64,000 bases of DNA from assembly GCF_000177235.2 (NCBI RefSeq), contig NC_014829.1, positions 1,736,001 through 1,800,000 of the forward strand, written 5' to 3'. Shown here in pieces: positions 1 to 8,661 of the stretch (positions are counted from its first letter, which is position 1; the number at the start of each line of letters is the position of its first letter). The notes beneath the pieces were generated by a model. That model saw only the letters and a program-made list of their open reading frames with translations, did not search any database and was not told the origin of the DNA. A program made the translations under genes and the position numbers. The DNA comes from Evansella cellulosilytica DSM 2522 (GTDB lineage Bacteria > Bacillota > Bacilli > Bacillales > Salisediminibacteriaceae).

Positions 1-1
1 T

Positions 2-310
2 ACTCCAGGTGAGGAGCTTCCATCTATTAGAAGATTAGCGGTGGAAGCAAAGACGAGTGTGATTACTATTAAGCGCGCATATCAAGATTTAGAGAACGAA
101 GGATACATCATAACAAAACGAGGAAAAGGTAGTTTTGTTAAAAAGACCGTAAATAATCAAGAGTACGAAAGAAATAAGGCACTGTTTTTTCGCGATACCG
201 AATCGCTTATTCAAAAGGGAAGAAGGTTAAAGCTATCAGACACTGATATGAAGCAGATCATCATTGAAATGTTAGAAAAGAGGGGAGATAGTAATGGAAA
301 GCATAGTTGA
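2..310 (+). CDS. GntR-family transcriptional regulator (YtrA-like), 3' part only
   Basis: The gene enters from the left edge of the window, so its start is missing. The visible 102 residues begin inside a GntR winged helix-turn-helix: the pattern PGEELPSIRRLA, then TITIKRAYQDLENEGYI and a basic wing (TKRGKGSFV), is the DNA-binding core of the small YtrA subfamily. A short tail of about 60 residues follows, with no large effector domain, also as in YtrA. It overlaps the ABC ATPase gene downstream by 17 bases. Regulator followed by ABC transporter is the ytr arrangement, in which the GntR protein represses its own operon; that role here is inferred from family and context. Confidence 0.85.
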   Translation, partial: TPGEELPSIRRLAVEAKTSVITIKRAYQDLENEGYIITKRGKGSFVKKTVNNQEYERNKALFFRDTESLIQKGRRLKLSDTDMKQIIIEMLEKRGDSNGKHS

Positions 311-1148
311 AGTAAACGATGTGAAAAAGAAGTATAGAAACTTTACATTAGGACCCATACATGCAGTTATTCCTAAGGGGATGATCACGGCAATCATTGG
401 AAGAAATGGGGCAGGGAAGACGACATTTTTAAAAGGGCTTTGTGGACTCCCTCCATTCAATGAAGGTAGGGTACTTATGCACGGGGAAGAAATGAACTTC
501 TCAAACGAAATGATTCGGTCTGACATCGTGTACATTAGTAACGACATTCAAATGTATAGTGATTTTACAATAAAACAGGCACTCGACTTCATAGAAAGTC
601 TTCATCTGAATTGGGATGATGACTGGGTGTCTAAATGGCTTCACATTTTCGAGCTTTCAACGAATGTGCAAATACACGAGCTATCAAAAGGTATGAAAAT
701 GAAGTTGAATTTAATATTAAGTATGGCACATCAACCATCGTTAGTGTTACTTGATGAACCAACAGATGGATTAGATAGTATAGCGAGACAACAGTTTATT
801 CAATTAATCCAAGAATATATAGAGGATGGCACGAAATCTATCATTATATCCACTCACCATACAAAAGAGGTGGAGGATGTTTCTGATTATATTTTATTCT
901 TTAAAGATGGTCGTATCAAACTTTATGGAGATGTGATGTCTATAAAAGATAAGTATCGCACGTTTTCTGTAAAAGCAGATCGTGAAGTTAGTAAAGTAAA
1001 CGGTGTTACATTTTTTGAAAAAACGTCATTAGAGGTGAAAGGGGTTATACATAGCGAGTGTATAGATGCACTTAAGGATGCCGTATTTAAGGTGCCTTCT
1101 CTTGATGATTTGTTTTATTTCGTCGTAGAGAAAGGAGGGAATATGTAA
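294..1148 (+). CDS. ABC transporter ATP-binding protein (YtrB-like)
   Basis: A 284-residue ATPase that would energise the membrane proteins encoded next to it. Walker A GRNGAGKTT lies at residues 36-44, the signature LSKGMKMKL near 130, Walker B LVLLDEPTDGLD near 155 and the switch histidine in STHHTKEVED soon after. The last 70 residues are a small accessory domain after the nucleotide-binding core. The start overlaps the regulator gene and the stop overlaps the permease start by one base (TAATG), so the genes are translationally coupled. The substrate is unknown; the closest familiar layout is the B. subtilis ytr cluster, which responds to cell-wall antibiotics. Confidence 0.9.
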   Translation: MESIVEVNDVKKKYRNFTLGPIHAVIPKGMITAIIGRNGAGKTTFLKGLCGLPPFNEGRVLMHGEEMNFSNEMIRSDIVYISNDIQMYSDFTIKQALDFIESLHLNWDDDWVSKWLHIFELSTNVQIHELSKGMKMKLNLILSMAHQPSLVLLDEPTDGLDSIARQQFIQLIQEYIEDGTKSIIISTHHTKEVEDVSDYILFFKDGRIKLYGDVMSIKDKYRTFSVKADREVSKVNGVTFFEKTSLEVKGVIHSECIDALKDAVFKVPSLDDLFYFVVEKGGNM

Positions 1149-2338
1149 TGAAGTCACTTATTGTGAGAGATTTAGTTAGTATACGGAAAGCTATATTGAT
1201 CTCCTTTTGTATTATTAGTATTACATGGCTGTCTATAATCATTTCATCTTATTTGCTACCTGTCGATCGATTAGGATTAATCACACTATCGATAATAGTA
1301 ATGATTTTAATTTCATTTTATTTAACAACTTCTATTTCAGATAAAGAAATAATGAATGGTGTTAATGAAAAAATACTGCAAACACCAGTAAAAAACTTAA
1401 CAGTAGTAGTGTCTCGTTACATTTCAGTTTTCATTATAATGATTAGCGTATCCTTGATCACTCATATTTTTCTAGGTATTTATCTTTATATATATGATTT
1501 TCCATGGACTACTTTTGTTACTATGGTGAAAGTATCCTTAATCATTATACATTTTACTATATTTGCTATATATATGAGATTAGCAGCTTACTATACAATT
1601 ACATTTTTAGGAAGCGTATGGGTTGGAAGAGTTAGCGTTATCGTTTCATTTTTTTTCTTCTTTATTTTTCCAAGCGTGTATTCTAGTGAAAAATATGGTG
1701 TGGGTCATACACAATTAGAAGCATATTACGCTGCATCATCTTGGGTATTATTGATTTTTCCGTTATACACACTGATCATGATTTCGATGTTCGTATCAGC
1801 ATATGGAATTAAAAAGAGAAGAACATTGCAATATGCAGGAGGCGCATTCACTTCTTTTGTCATCATTGCCCTTGGTGCATTATACGTGCAAGGTGCTGTA
1901 ATAAACAACAATGCGGTTTATGAATATGTGCAAATTATTGAGGATACGAGAGTAGAGGAAATACATCTTCAATTGTTAGAAGTACCATCTGAACATTATG
2001 AAGAGGCTTATCAACTCTATTTTCAAATTGATTTTAGTCAGCCTACTCATGACTTTTACGTTATTGAATCAGAGGCGAATATTTTATTAAATGTAGATGG
2101 AATTGTCTCAAAATATATTAATAGAAATCAATTTAACGATATGGCACTTTATTTCCAATCTAGTGATTATTTGAATAAGGAAAGAATATATACTTCGGCT
2201 TATTTACATTCAGAAGAAGTACTATCTAAGGAGGACGTAAGAGAGTTTCAGCAACTATATACGGAGGAAGACTTTACATTTTATTATGATAGTCCCTGGA
2301 TGGAAGAAAGAGTAGAAATTAAATCAAGGGAAGGGTAG
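1148..2338 (+). CDS. ABC transporter permease-like membrane protein (YtrC/YtrD-like)
   Basis: A 396-residue protein with about seven hydrophobic segments in the first 250 residues, followed by a soluble tail of about 145 residues rich in Glu and Tyr. It directly follows the ATPase gene and precedes a second, related permease gene by six bases. The two permeases share the opening pattern (short basic Lys-Arg-Asp-Leu then a hydrophobic helix) and a similar ending (a Ser-Pro-Trp-x-Glu-Glu motif), so they look like a tandem duplicate meant to work as a heterodimer. The family is recognised by context and topology rather than a diagnostic motif. Confidence 0.7.
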   Translation: MKSLIVRDLVSIRKAILISFCIISITWLSIIISSYLLPVDRLGLITLSIIVMILISFYLTTSISDKEIMNGVNEKILQTPVKNLTVVVSRYISVFIIMISVSLITHIFLGIYLYIYDFPWTTFVTMVKVSLIIIHFTIFAIYMRLAAYYTITFLGSVWVGRVSVIVSFFFFFIFPSVYSSEKYGVGHTQLEAYYAASSWVLLIFPLYTLIMISMFVSAYGIKKRRTLQYAGGAFTSFVIIALGALYVQGAVINNNAVYEYVQIIEDTRVEEIHLQLLEVPSEHYEEAYQLYFQIDFSQPTHDFYVIESEANILLNVDGIVSKYINRNQFNDMALYFQSSDYLNKERIYTSAYLHSEEVLSKEDVREFQQLYTEEDFTFYYDSPWMEERVEIKSREG

Positions 2339-2344
2339 GAAGCG

Positions 2345-3479
2345 ATGCTTACATTAATTAAAAGAGATTTGTTGAGCATAAAAAACATATTGCTTTTTAT
2401 TATAATCGGACTTCTAGCAATAATAGCTTTTAACAGTTACATTATTTATTCTGTTAAAACAGAAAGTAATGACTTTTACTTCCCATTTATTTTTGCTGGT
2501 ATATTATCGTTTAGTTCCTTTATCCATATATGCCGTGTAGAAGAATTGAATCATGTTCGTAAACGCTTATTGCAATTGCCTATAAGAAAAGAAAAAATTG
2601 TATTATCTAGGTATCTATCCGCGATGGTCGTGTTCTGCTGCGCAGTTATTGTTATGTCGATACCGATGATTTTTTTTAGAGAATAGCATATCTCATGGAG
2701 AAGTAATTCATTTATATTTGTTTCTTGTTCATTCTTATACATTTTTCGTTGCACTTTATTTGCCATTTTATTATGTAAAAAACCACCATTTGGCATCAGT
2801 GGTTGTAGCGGTTACGTTTATTTTTTGGTTTGTATATGTAACTTATACATTTCCTATTTTTTTTCAGCAAAGGAATGGGTATAGTGCAGCTTCCAATTTA
2901 TTGACCATTAGCTTCTTTGAAGTTCTGATATGGTGGAGTATTGTATTCTTACTCCTTTCTAGTATTCTCTCTATAAACCTATACTCAAGAAAAAACTGGA
3001 GAAAGCTAGCGGTTGTTAGCTATATGATGATGATGATAGTAGGCTCAGTAGCTGTGTTGTATATAGCAGAGCAACGAGTGAATGAAAAAGTGGTAGAGGG
3101 CTTTGCTGCTATTGAGTTTGAGAGGATCGACCATGAGTTAAAACAAGCATATACAGAGGGGGATGAATCGTATTACTCATTCGAATTGATTGTAGTATTA
3201 AAAAAAAGAGATGATAGGCTAGCGGAAGCTGGTGTTCATGGGATGACAGTCAAGCTATCTAATATAGAAACACAGATGAATACGCATCATTTTACTGGAA
3301 AAATAAAACAAATGTCCTTGTCTCAGGAAGAAACTCATTATTATGTTTCCTATGTATATCCAAATCATATTACCGTAGAAGAAGCTGAACAAATGATAAG
3401 TGATATATACGAAGGTCGTACAGCGCTCTCACTTATTAGTCCGTGGGGAGAAGAGAAATTGATTCAAATAGAAAAATAA
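2345..3479 (+). pseudogene. second ABC permease, split by a frameshift in an 8-T run
   Basis: The reading frame opened at 2345 (113 codons) stops at 2684-2686, just after a run of eight T at 2670-2677. A second frame runs from the same T run to 3479 and continues the same kind of protein: membrane helices, then a soluble tail ending in a Ser-Pro-Trp-Gly-Glu-Glu motif like that of the neighbouring 396-residue permease. Removing one T joins the two frames into one protein of about 377 residues, close to the neighbour's length. This is either a disabling indel, a slippage-based on/off switch, or a sequencing error; the sequence alone cannot tell. An internal ATG at 2718 could start the distal fragment, but no good ribosome site precedes it. 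Confidence 0.75.
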
Positions 3480-3567
3480 TTTATTTTATAGAAATATCGA
3501 AATTTCTTTAGTCATAGACTATAATTATAGAGGACAGGGAGTAGGAGTACAAAGGAGGCTTTTCTAC

Positions 3568-4236
3568 ATGAATCAATATAGCAGCTATGGACAGCGAAGA
3601 GCTGAAATAAGGAAGAAGAAAAGAAAAGATTTATGGTTAAATGGGACAATTGGTGTTGTTATCATTGCGATCGTATTTTTGTCTGCAACGCTAATATTTG
3701 GTGGGAATTCAGATGAACCATCGTTAGCAAATGATGATGAGCAAGAGGACTTGCAAGAAGAGCATGAAGAGCGAGAGCAAGAACAAGAAGAGACAGTAGA
3801 AGAAGGAGTAGACGAAAACACATCAGAAGATACTGAATTTAATAATACTCCTGATACAGATGCTGAAGAAAGTGATTTGAATGAAGAAGGAAATGAAGAA
3901 AATGATACAGATAGAGAATTAGTAACTCCAGAAAATGGCGATTGGGAGCCAATTGGCACGGTACAAGAAGAGCCTTTTGTTGCTGTTTATGATAGTGGAC
4001 ATATTAATAGAGAAGAAATGGATAGAGCCTTTAGTTATGCGACGGGAATAGAGTTGGATGCAATGACTACATGGCGTGTAGGTAATGGTGGAGATCATGT
4101 TAGTGCAGTTGGTTATGTGAGTACTTGGGAAAATAGGAATACGCCATATAAAGTTAGGTTAGAATGGGTTACGAACGAAGGGTGGATGCCTGTTTCAGTT
4201 GAAGTTGTGGACGAAAATCCATATTATTCAAACTAG
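3568..4236 (+). CDS. yrrS: YrrS-like membrane-anchored protein (DUF1510)
   Basis: A 222-residue protein: basic cytoplasmic N-terminus, one transmembrane helix at about 24-44, a strongly acidic Glu/Asp/Gln linker at about 50-115, and a compact C-terminal domain from about 125 with conserved Trp and Tyr (DUF1510). This is the build of B. subtilis YrrS, a gene next to pbpI and close to mtnN; here a yrzA-like gene and mtnN follow, which supports the assignment. YrrS is reported to associate with cell-division and penicillin-binding proteins, but its molecular role is not settled. A good ribosome site (AAAGGAGG) sits before the ATG. Confidence 0.75.
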   Translation: MNQYSSYGQRRAEIRKKKRKDLWLNGTIGVVIIAIVFLSATLIFGGNSDEPSLANDDEQEDLQEEHEEREQEQEETVEEGVDENTSEDTEFNNTPDTDAEESDLNEEGNEENDTDRELVTPENGDWEPIGTVQEEPFVAVYDSGHINREEMDRAFSYATGIELDAMTTWRVGNGGDHVSAVGYVSTWENRNTPYKVRLEWVTNEGWMPVSVEVVDENPYYSN

Positions 4237-4267
4237 AATACTATCTTTGGCGGATCCGCCTATTGCC

Positions 4268-4309
4268 GATTGACTCAAAAGGTCGAATTATTACCTTTTG
4301 AGTCAATCT
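4268..4309. terminator. bidirectional terminator between yrrS and the yrzA-like gene
   Basis: A 16-base inverted repeat (arms 4268-4283 and 4293-4308) built on the sequence TTGACTCAAAAGGT. It lies between convergent genes. The same core recurs in several other terminators of this window. Confidence 0.8.
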
Positions 4310-4310
4310 C

Positions 4311-4520
4311 TTATTTTACTCCTTTAAAATGTACGACAGCACTATACACTTTTTTACCGGTTTTAGGCTCTATCGTCACTTCGTGAGAGACGTGGTGTAC
4401 TTCCAGCATAATCGCTTGATTGTCATCTATTTTTTTCGCAATTTGTTTTTCTAACGTAGATAAATCGTTTGCTTCGAAAAACTCTACCTTATCTTTTAAT
4501 GTGTTCGAACTTATTAACAT
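4311..4520 (-). CDS. YrzA-like small protein (DUF2536)
   Basis: A 69-residue protein on the minus strand with a strong ribosome site (GAGGAGG, 7 bases before ATG). The pattern DKVEFFEA near the N-terminus, then AIMLEVHHVSHEV and a Val-rich ending, matches the small DUF2536/YrzA family found beside yrrS and mtnN in many bacilli. No catalytic motif, membrane segment or metal site is visible. The function is unknown; the identification rests on the motif pattern and neighbourhood, from memory. Confidence 0.65.
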   Translation of the reverse strand: MLISSNTLKDKVEFFEANDLSTLEKQIAKKIDDNQAIMLEVHHVSHEVTIEPKTGKKVYSAVVHFKGVK

Positions 4521-4685
4521 CGTGTTACCTCCTCAAGTTCCTTCATACGATTAAAGCCTCATAAAATAATAATAAACATCTAGCAATATGAAAACAACAT
4601 AATTGTGGTTAAAAACAACAACTTGCTCATTGCAAGTGGATTAGATATGATATACAAAGATGATTTTAAGAAAGAAGGTCTGCAG

Positions 4686-5387
4686 ATGCGTATAGGTTTA
4701 ATTGGAGCAATGGAAGAGGAAGTGGAGTTACTTCGATCAAAAATGAATGTGATTGATAAAGAGCTGATAGCTGGTTGCGAATATTTTATCGGTAGGCTAG
4801 AAGGTGTGGAAGTTGTTCTATCTAAATCAGGGATTGGGAAAGTGAATGCTGCCATTTGTACATCAATTATGATACAACTATACCAACCTGACTACATCAT
4901 AAATACAGGATCAGCTGGAGGATTTCATCAAGAGCTTGCTGTTGGTGATATTGTTATTTCAACGGAAGTAAGATATAACGATGTGGACGCAACTGTATTT
5001 GGCTATGAGTTTGGACAAGTTCCACGCATGCCGGCGTTTTATATGCCACATGAGGAACTAATTACGATTGCGGAAGAATGTGTAGAGGAATTAAATATTA
5101 ATTCAGTAAAAGGGTTAATTATTTCTGGAGATTCGTTTATGAGCGACCATGAACGAGTAGAAGAAATTCGTCAAAAATTTAATAATCCTTATTGCTCTGA
5201 AATGGAAGCAGGGGCGATTGCACAAGTATGTCATCAATTTCAATGTCCATTTGTGATTATCCGTTCTTTATCGGATATTGCCGGTAAGGATGCTAAGCTT
5301 TCTTATGACCAATTTTTAGAAAAGGCATCTGTCAATTCTGCCCAAATGGTGCTGTTAATGCTTGAGGAATTAAGAAAAAAGAAATAA
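4686..5387 (+). CDS. mtnN: 5'-methylthioadenosine/S-adenosylhomocysteine nucleosidase
   Basis: Cleaves the glycosidic bond of methylthioadenosine and S-adenosylhomocysteine, releasing adenine, in methionine salvage and the activated methyl cycle. The 233-residue protein begins MRIGLIGAMEEEVELL, with the conserved Glu of the active site; the substrate-binding SEMEAGAIAQV and the catalytic Asp in RSLSDIAG follow in the last third. I chose ATG 4686 rather than an upstream in-frame start because it gives the normal family length and N-terminus and has AAGAAGG upstream. Stands as a single gene followed by its own hairpin. Confidence 0.95.
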   Translation: MRIGLIGAMEEEVELLRSKMNVIDKELIAGCEYFIGRLEGVEVVLSKSGIGKVNAAICTSIMIQLYQPDYIINTGSAGGFHQELAVGDIVISTEVRYNDVDATVFGYEFGQVPRMPAFYMPHEELITIAEECVEELNINSVKGLIISGDSFMSDHERVEEIRQKFNNPYCSEMEAGAIAQVCHQFQCPFVIIRSLSDIAGKDAKLSYDQFLEKASVNSAQMVLLMLEELRKKK

Positions 5388-5405
5388 CATTCATAACACT
5401 TCTCG

Positions 5406-5440
5406 CGCTTGATAAGGGTACTTTCTCCTATCAAGCGTTA
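5406..5440 (+). terminator. terminator after mtnN
   Basis: Nine-base perfect inverted repeat CGCTTGATA/TATCAAGCG (5406-5414, 5429-5437) followed by a short T-rich tract, 18 bases after the mtnN stop. Confidence 0.6.
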
Positions 5441-5542
5441 TTTGGAATATATTACTATCTCTCTTCACGTAAAGACATGTTATACTATTCATAGTTTGTT
5501 AGATCATTTAACTCATCTATTATAGAAGAGGTGAATAAATAC

Positions 5543-5779
5543 ATGTCAGATAAAAAAATCAATGAATTAAAAAATAAAGTAATAGATTTTAAAAGATTCG
5601 CATTTATATTATTAGCATTATGCGGATTTATCTCTTTAGGATTAGTTTTACCGCACGAATCTGTTGCACCTCACCATCAAACAATTATGATTGGAATGCT
5701 CGTTGTAATGCTAATGATGGCGTTTGTTTTTCACCGTATTGCTATGCATTCCCAGCAGAAACTATATGAAGAAGAATAA
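5543..5779 (+). CDS. yrhC: YrhC-like small membrane protein
   Basis: A 78-residue protein with two hydrophobic segments (about 20-38 and 52-68) separated by a short loop with HESVAPHHQ. ATG 5543 is preferred over GTG 5531 because AGAGGTG sits nine bases before it. Size, topology and position after mtnN match YrhC, the last gene of the B. subtilis mtnN-yrhAB operon; the cysteine-synthesis genes that sit between them in B. subtilis are absent here. Function unknown. Confidence 0.6.
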   Translation: MSDKKINELKNKVIDFKRFAFILLALCGFISLGLVLPHESVAPHHQTIMIGMLVVMLMMAFVFHRIAMHSQQKLYEEE

Positions 5780-5824
5780 GGAAAAGTTAAAAATATACAA
5801 CGCACGTTTTATCATAAAAGAGAT

Positions 5825-5872
5825 AAATACGAGTGATTGCTTCTGAAATAGAGCGACTCACTCGTATTTTTA
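5825..5872. terminator. bidirectional terminator between yrhC-like and Nudix genes
   Basis: Perfect 12-base stem AAATACGAGTGA/TCACTCGTATTT (5825-5836, 5858-5869) followed by T, between convergent genes. Confidence 0.8.
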
Positions 5873-5880
5873 TTTGTTGT

Positions 5881-6510
5881 TTAAAAACGGCCTTTTTCTG
5901 CTTGCGCTATTTCTTCAAGTACATGCGTTAATATTCTTGCAGTTAATCCCCAAATGACCTGTCCCTTATATACATAAAATTGCTCTGGAAAGGTGCCAGT
6001 ACGCCATGGATAGTTCTCTCCTTGATGAATTAATTCATAAGGAAAGTTCTCCTCAGGACGAACATCTAAATAAATATAATGCTCCTTTGGCTCCATGCTC
6101 ATGAGATCAGATAAAGGGATAAATAAAATCTCCGCAACCTCTTCGTCATTTTTTTCAAAGCGTGTTTTACTGTCTATGCGCGCTAAGAATGGATAGAGTA
6201 TCATATTGAATGGTGTAATTAAATAGTCAAGCTCTCCTACAACTTCTATGTGATGAGGGGGAACACCGAGCTCCTCAGTAAGTTCCCGTACTGCAGCATA
6301 CTCTACAGACTCGTCAAGTTTATCTACTTTTCCACCAGGAAAGCATATTTCTCCAGGCTGTGTAATATTTTTAGCTCTTTTTTCAAAAACTATATAGTAT
6401 TCGTCGTCAAGAACAATTAGTGGGACGACAAGTGCAAACTCATAAAGTTTTTGCTTATCGATTAATTGCGATTTTCTTGAACGGAAATATTTTATCATTC
6501 GATCATCCAT
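5881..6510 (-). CDS. Nudix hydrolase, CoA pyrophosphatase type
   Basis: A 209-residue enzyme expected to hydrolyse a nucleoside diphosphate derivative, probably coenzyme A or a related thioester. The Nudix box is complete: GGKVD, then E, then RELTEELG. Just before it FEKRAKNITQPGEICFPGGK resembles the CoA-hydrolase signature (LxxR...GxxxFPGG). The start at 6510 has GGAGTGA nine bases upstream; an upstream ATG at 6534 lacks a ribosome site. Substrate is inferred from the signature only. Confidence 0.8.
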   Translation of the reverse strand: MDDRMIKYFRSRKSQLIDKQKLYEFALVVPLIVLDDEYYIVFEKRAKNITQPGEICFPGGKVDKLDESVEYAAVRELTEELGVPPHHIEVVGELDYLITPFNMILYPFLARIDSKTRFEKNDEEVAEILFIPLSDLMSMEPKEHYIYLDVRPEENFPYELIHQGENYPWRTGTFPEQFYVYKGQVIWGLTARILTHVLEEIAQAEKGRF

Positions 6511-6685
6511 GCATATGTCACTCCAATTTGTCATACATTCTATATGATACTACATTATTTTATATGTATTATTATAGTATAAAATCCAGTTCAAAAGTGA
6601 AATGTAAATGTTTTCATTTTGTAATTGTAATTCGTTGCTTATAAACTTATAATAAAAGTAATACATAAAATGAGGAGTGTTGTTC

Positions 6686-6928
6686 ATGAAACTAACGGTA
6701 CAAAAACCAATTTTTGCAGACGCAGCTAGTCAATTTGTTAATACAGCTAGCAAGTACAATGCAACTATTCTTTTAAAGAAGGATCATTGGGTCGTTGATT
6801 CTAAAAGTTTACTAGGAGTATTAGCCCTAGCTCTTCAACCGGGTCAAGAGGTTGATATTACGTTTGAAGGAGAAGGTAGCGACGCATTTGCACAAGAACT
6901 TGTTGATGCTGGCCTTTTCGCAAAATAA
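6686..6928 (+). CDS. HPr-like protein lacking the phosphorylatable histidine
   Basis: An 80-residue protein with the length and motif spacing of HPr/Crh. The regulatory serine region is kept (DSKSLLGVLALAL, equivalent to the Ser46 loop), as is the GQEVDITFEGE strand. The catalytic motif is not: where HPr has GIHARPA, this protein has PIFADAA, so both His15 and Arg17 are replaced. It therefore cannot carry phosphate in the sugar phosphotransferase relay. Like Crh it could act only through Ser46 phosphorylation by HPr kinase, or be a structural relic. The gene stands alone with GAGGA before ATG 6686 and a strong hairpin behind. Confidence 0.75.
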   Translation: MKLTVQKPIFADAASQFVNTASKYNATILLKKDHWVVDSKSLLGVLALALQPGQEVDITFEGEGSDAFAQELVDAGLFAK

Positions 6929-6944
6929 TAATATAAGTATGGAG

Positions 6945-6983
6945 AGGGTGACATAAAAAGGTAGATTTTTATGTCACCCTTAT
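6945..6983 (+). terminator. terminator after the HPr-like gene
   Basis: Perfect 15-base stem (6945-6959 with 6966-6980), loop of six, followed by a T-rich tract. Confidence 0.85.
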
Positions 6984-7128
6984 TTATTTAATAGAAATGA
7001 TAAATAGCAACTTTGGTACGATATTTATAATAATAACTACGTATGTACTCGAAATAAAGGACAAGATGTTTAGGAATAGAATTACACGGGAAACGCTTAA
7101 TAACTCTCTAAAATGAAAGGGTGGAAAA

Positions 7129-7875
7129 ATGCTCCTACATTTTAACGCATGGTTAGCGAGTTATTCAGTATTCGGTAAATCAGGTGAGCTAGGCAAAGTA
7201 TCAAATGCTTTTTTTGATGAAGAACATTGGACAGTCCGCTTTCTTGAAGTGAAATCAGGACATATTTTTAACAGGGACAAGTTATATGTTTCCCCAGCTT
7301 CAATCACTTATATTGATCATGAAACAGGAGGGATTCATGTAAATTTAACGAAAGACGAAGCAGAAAAAGCACCACTTACTGGTGAAGAAGAAAAAATTAC
7401 GAGAAAGCATGAACATGAATTGTTACTTTATTATGGCCTGCACCCTTATTGGCACGGAGGTGGCACCTGGGGGAACGGAGCACTGACAGCTAGGGAACTT
7501 CAAAAGCTTGAGGAAAATCATGAATTAGTAGAAAACGAACAGATAGATAGTGGGGAAGAAAATGCTGTTCATGATGCGAAAGATGTGATCGGTTATGAAG
7601 TATCAACTATTAACGAACAGTTCGGTAAAGTAATAGATTTGCTTATTGAAGAGGAAACATATACAATAAAGTATTTTGTTGTCGATTTACGGAAGTTCTT
7701 ACCAGGAAAGAAAGTGTTACTACCAACGGATGTAATAAGGAATGTAAATTGGGTAACTAGGCAAATGGAGATAGAAGTATCAAAAGAACAAGTGGAGCAA
7801 GCACCAGAGTACTTGTCAAACGTAAAGATGACATTAGAGCGCCAAAGAGAAATAGATAGATTTTATATGAGTTAG
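7129..7875 (+). CDS. PRC-barrel domain protein (YrrD-like)
   Basis: A 248-residue soluble protein with two PRC-barrel-like units, about 12-85 and 165-235. Each has the pattern of a Gly-Lys-Val turn, a strand, VDLR or VKSG, then a D/T-rich ending with a Glu-x-Ala-Pro tail (DEAEKAPL and KEQVEQAPEY). The linker carries an acidic stretch. PRC barrels often act as RNA- or protein-binding adaptors; B. subtilis YrrD is a relative by memory. No function can be assigned. Start ATG 7129 has AAAGGGTGG upstream. Confidence 0.7.
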   Translation: MLLHFNAWLASYSVFGKSGELGKVSNAFFDEEHWTVRFLEVKSGHIFNRDKLYVSPASITYIDHETGGIHVNLTKDEAEKAPLTGEEEKITRKHEHELLLYYGLHPYWHGGGTWGNGALTARELQKLEENHELVENEQIDSGEENAVHDAKDVIGYEVSTINEQFGKVIDLLIEEETYTIKYFVVDLRKFLPGKKVLLPTDVIRNVNWVTRQMEIEVSKEQVEQAPEYLSNVKMTLERQREIDRFYMS

Positions 7876-7884
7876 AAAAAGTAG

Positions 7885-7920
7885 GAGGTTGGCTCTTGGT
7901 CTTTTAGAGTCAGCCTCTTG
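7885..7920. terminator. bidirectional terminator, PRC-barrel gene/methyltransferase
   Basis: Imperfect 12-base stem GAGGTTGGCTCT/AGAGTCAGCCTC between convergent genes; belongs to the GACTC-containing terminator family of this window. Confidence 0.7.
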
Positions 7921-7932
7921 ATTTTGGATATT

Positions 7933-8541
7933 TTATTTGTGTGCAATAGCAACACCAATCGGATAGTGTATATCAGGACGCGGTGGCTCAAACATGACCC
8001 CCTTTTGAAAATAGTATTCAACAGAATGGAACGGTGCAAAGAGTTCTTTAAACTCTTCCACTGTAAGTTGATGATAATGAAAGGGCTCGTTCGTTTTTTT
8101 TCCTCTACCTTGTCCAAAAGGTGTAGATAAGATTAAGGTACCTCCAGGTTTCAACAATTTAAGCATTTGCTGCATAAAAGCTTTATCGTCTTGGACGTGT
8201 TCGATTGTTTCAAAGCTAACAATCGTGTTGAAGGTCCCTAGTAAATCACAAATATTTGGATTTAGTGCATCCGCTACTTTATAGGAAACAAGTGGATGAT
8301 AATAATATTTTTGTCCATAGTGAACCGTTTCTTCGTTAATATCTGCCCCGATAATCTCAGATATATGTTTTTTTCTAGCTTTTGCTAGCATTTTACTTCC
8401 ATAGCCAGATCCACAGGCAATATCCAATACTCTCCCATGAACAAATGGCATAGCAAAATAATACCTTGCAATATGTTCTAACAGCATGCCATTCATCGGA
8501 TTCATTTTCTCAGGAATAATTCTCTCTCCTGTATATTCCAA
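7933..8541 (-). CDS. class I SAM-dependent methyltransferase
   Basis: A 202-residue Rossmann methyltransferase. Motif I is DIACGSGYGSKML, followed by the acidic ribose-binding position in IIGADIN, motif II near FNTIVSFETIEHV and the LKPGGTLILSTP strand. The likely start is TTG 8541, six bases after GTGGTGA, giving MEYTGERIIP, an N-terminus common in a conserved but uncharacterised Bacillus methyltransferase group. Substrate unknown. The gene's upstream side faces the repeat cluster at 8.6-9.2 kb. Confidence 0.8.
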   Translation of the reverse strand: MEYTGERIIPEKMNPMNGMLLEHIARYYFAMPFVHGRVLDIACGSGYGSKMLAKARKKHISEIIGADINEETVHYGQKYYYHPLVSYKVADALNPNICDLLGTFNTIVSFETIEHVQDDKAFMQQMLKLLKPGGTLILSTPFGQGRGKKTNEPFHYHQLTVEEFKELFAPFHSVEYYFQKGVMFEPPRPDIHYPIGVAIAHK

Positions 8542-8661
8542 CTTCAATCACCACTTTTATATAATAGGCTCTTTTCACATAGATTGTTGTTTTAAATTTA
8601 TTTAATAGCTTGGTTACACTACAGGGGGACGCTTTCCGCGGGCAAGACTTCAAGAGGGATT

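Noticed and set aside
3585-3959. A 124-codon Ser-rich minus-strand frame opposite yrrS
   Set aside because: It is the antisense of the acidic Glu/Asp linker of yrrS, which by itself gives a long Ser/Phe-rich frame.
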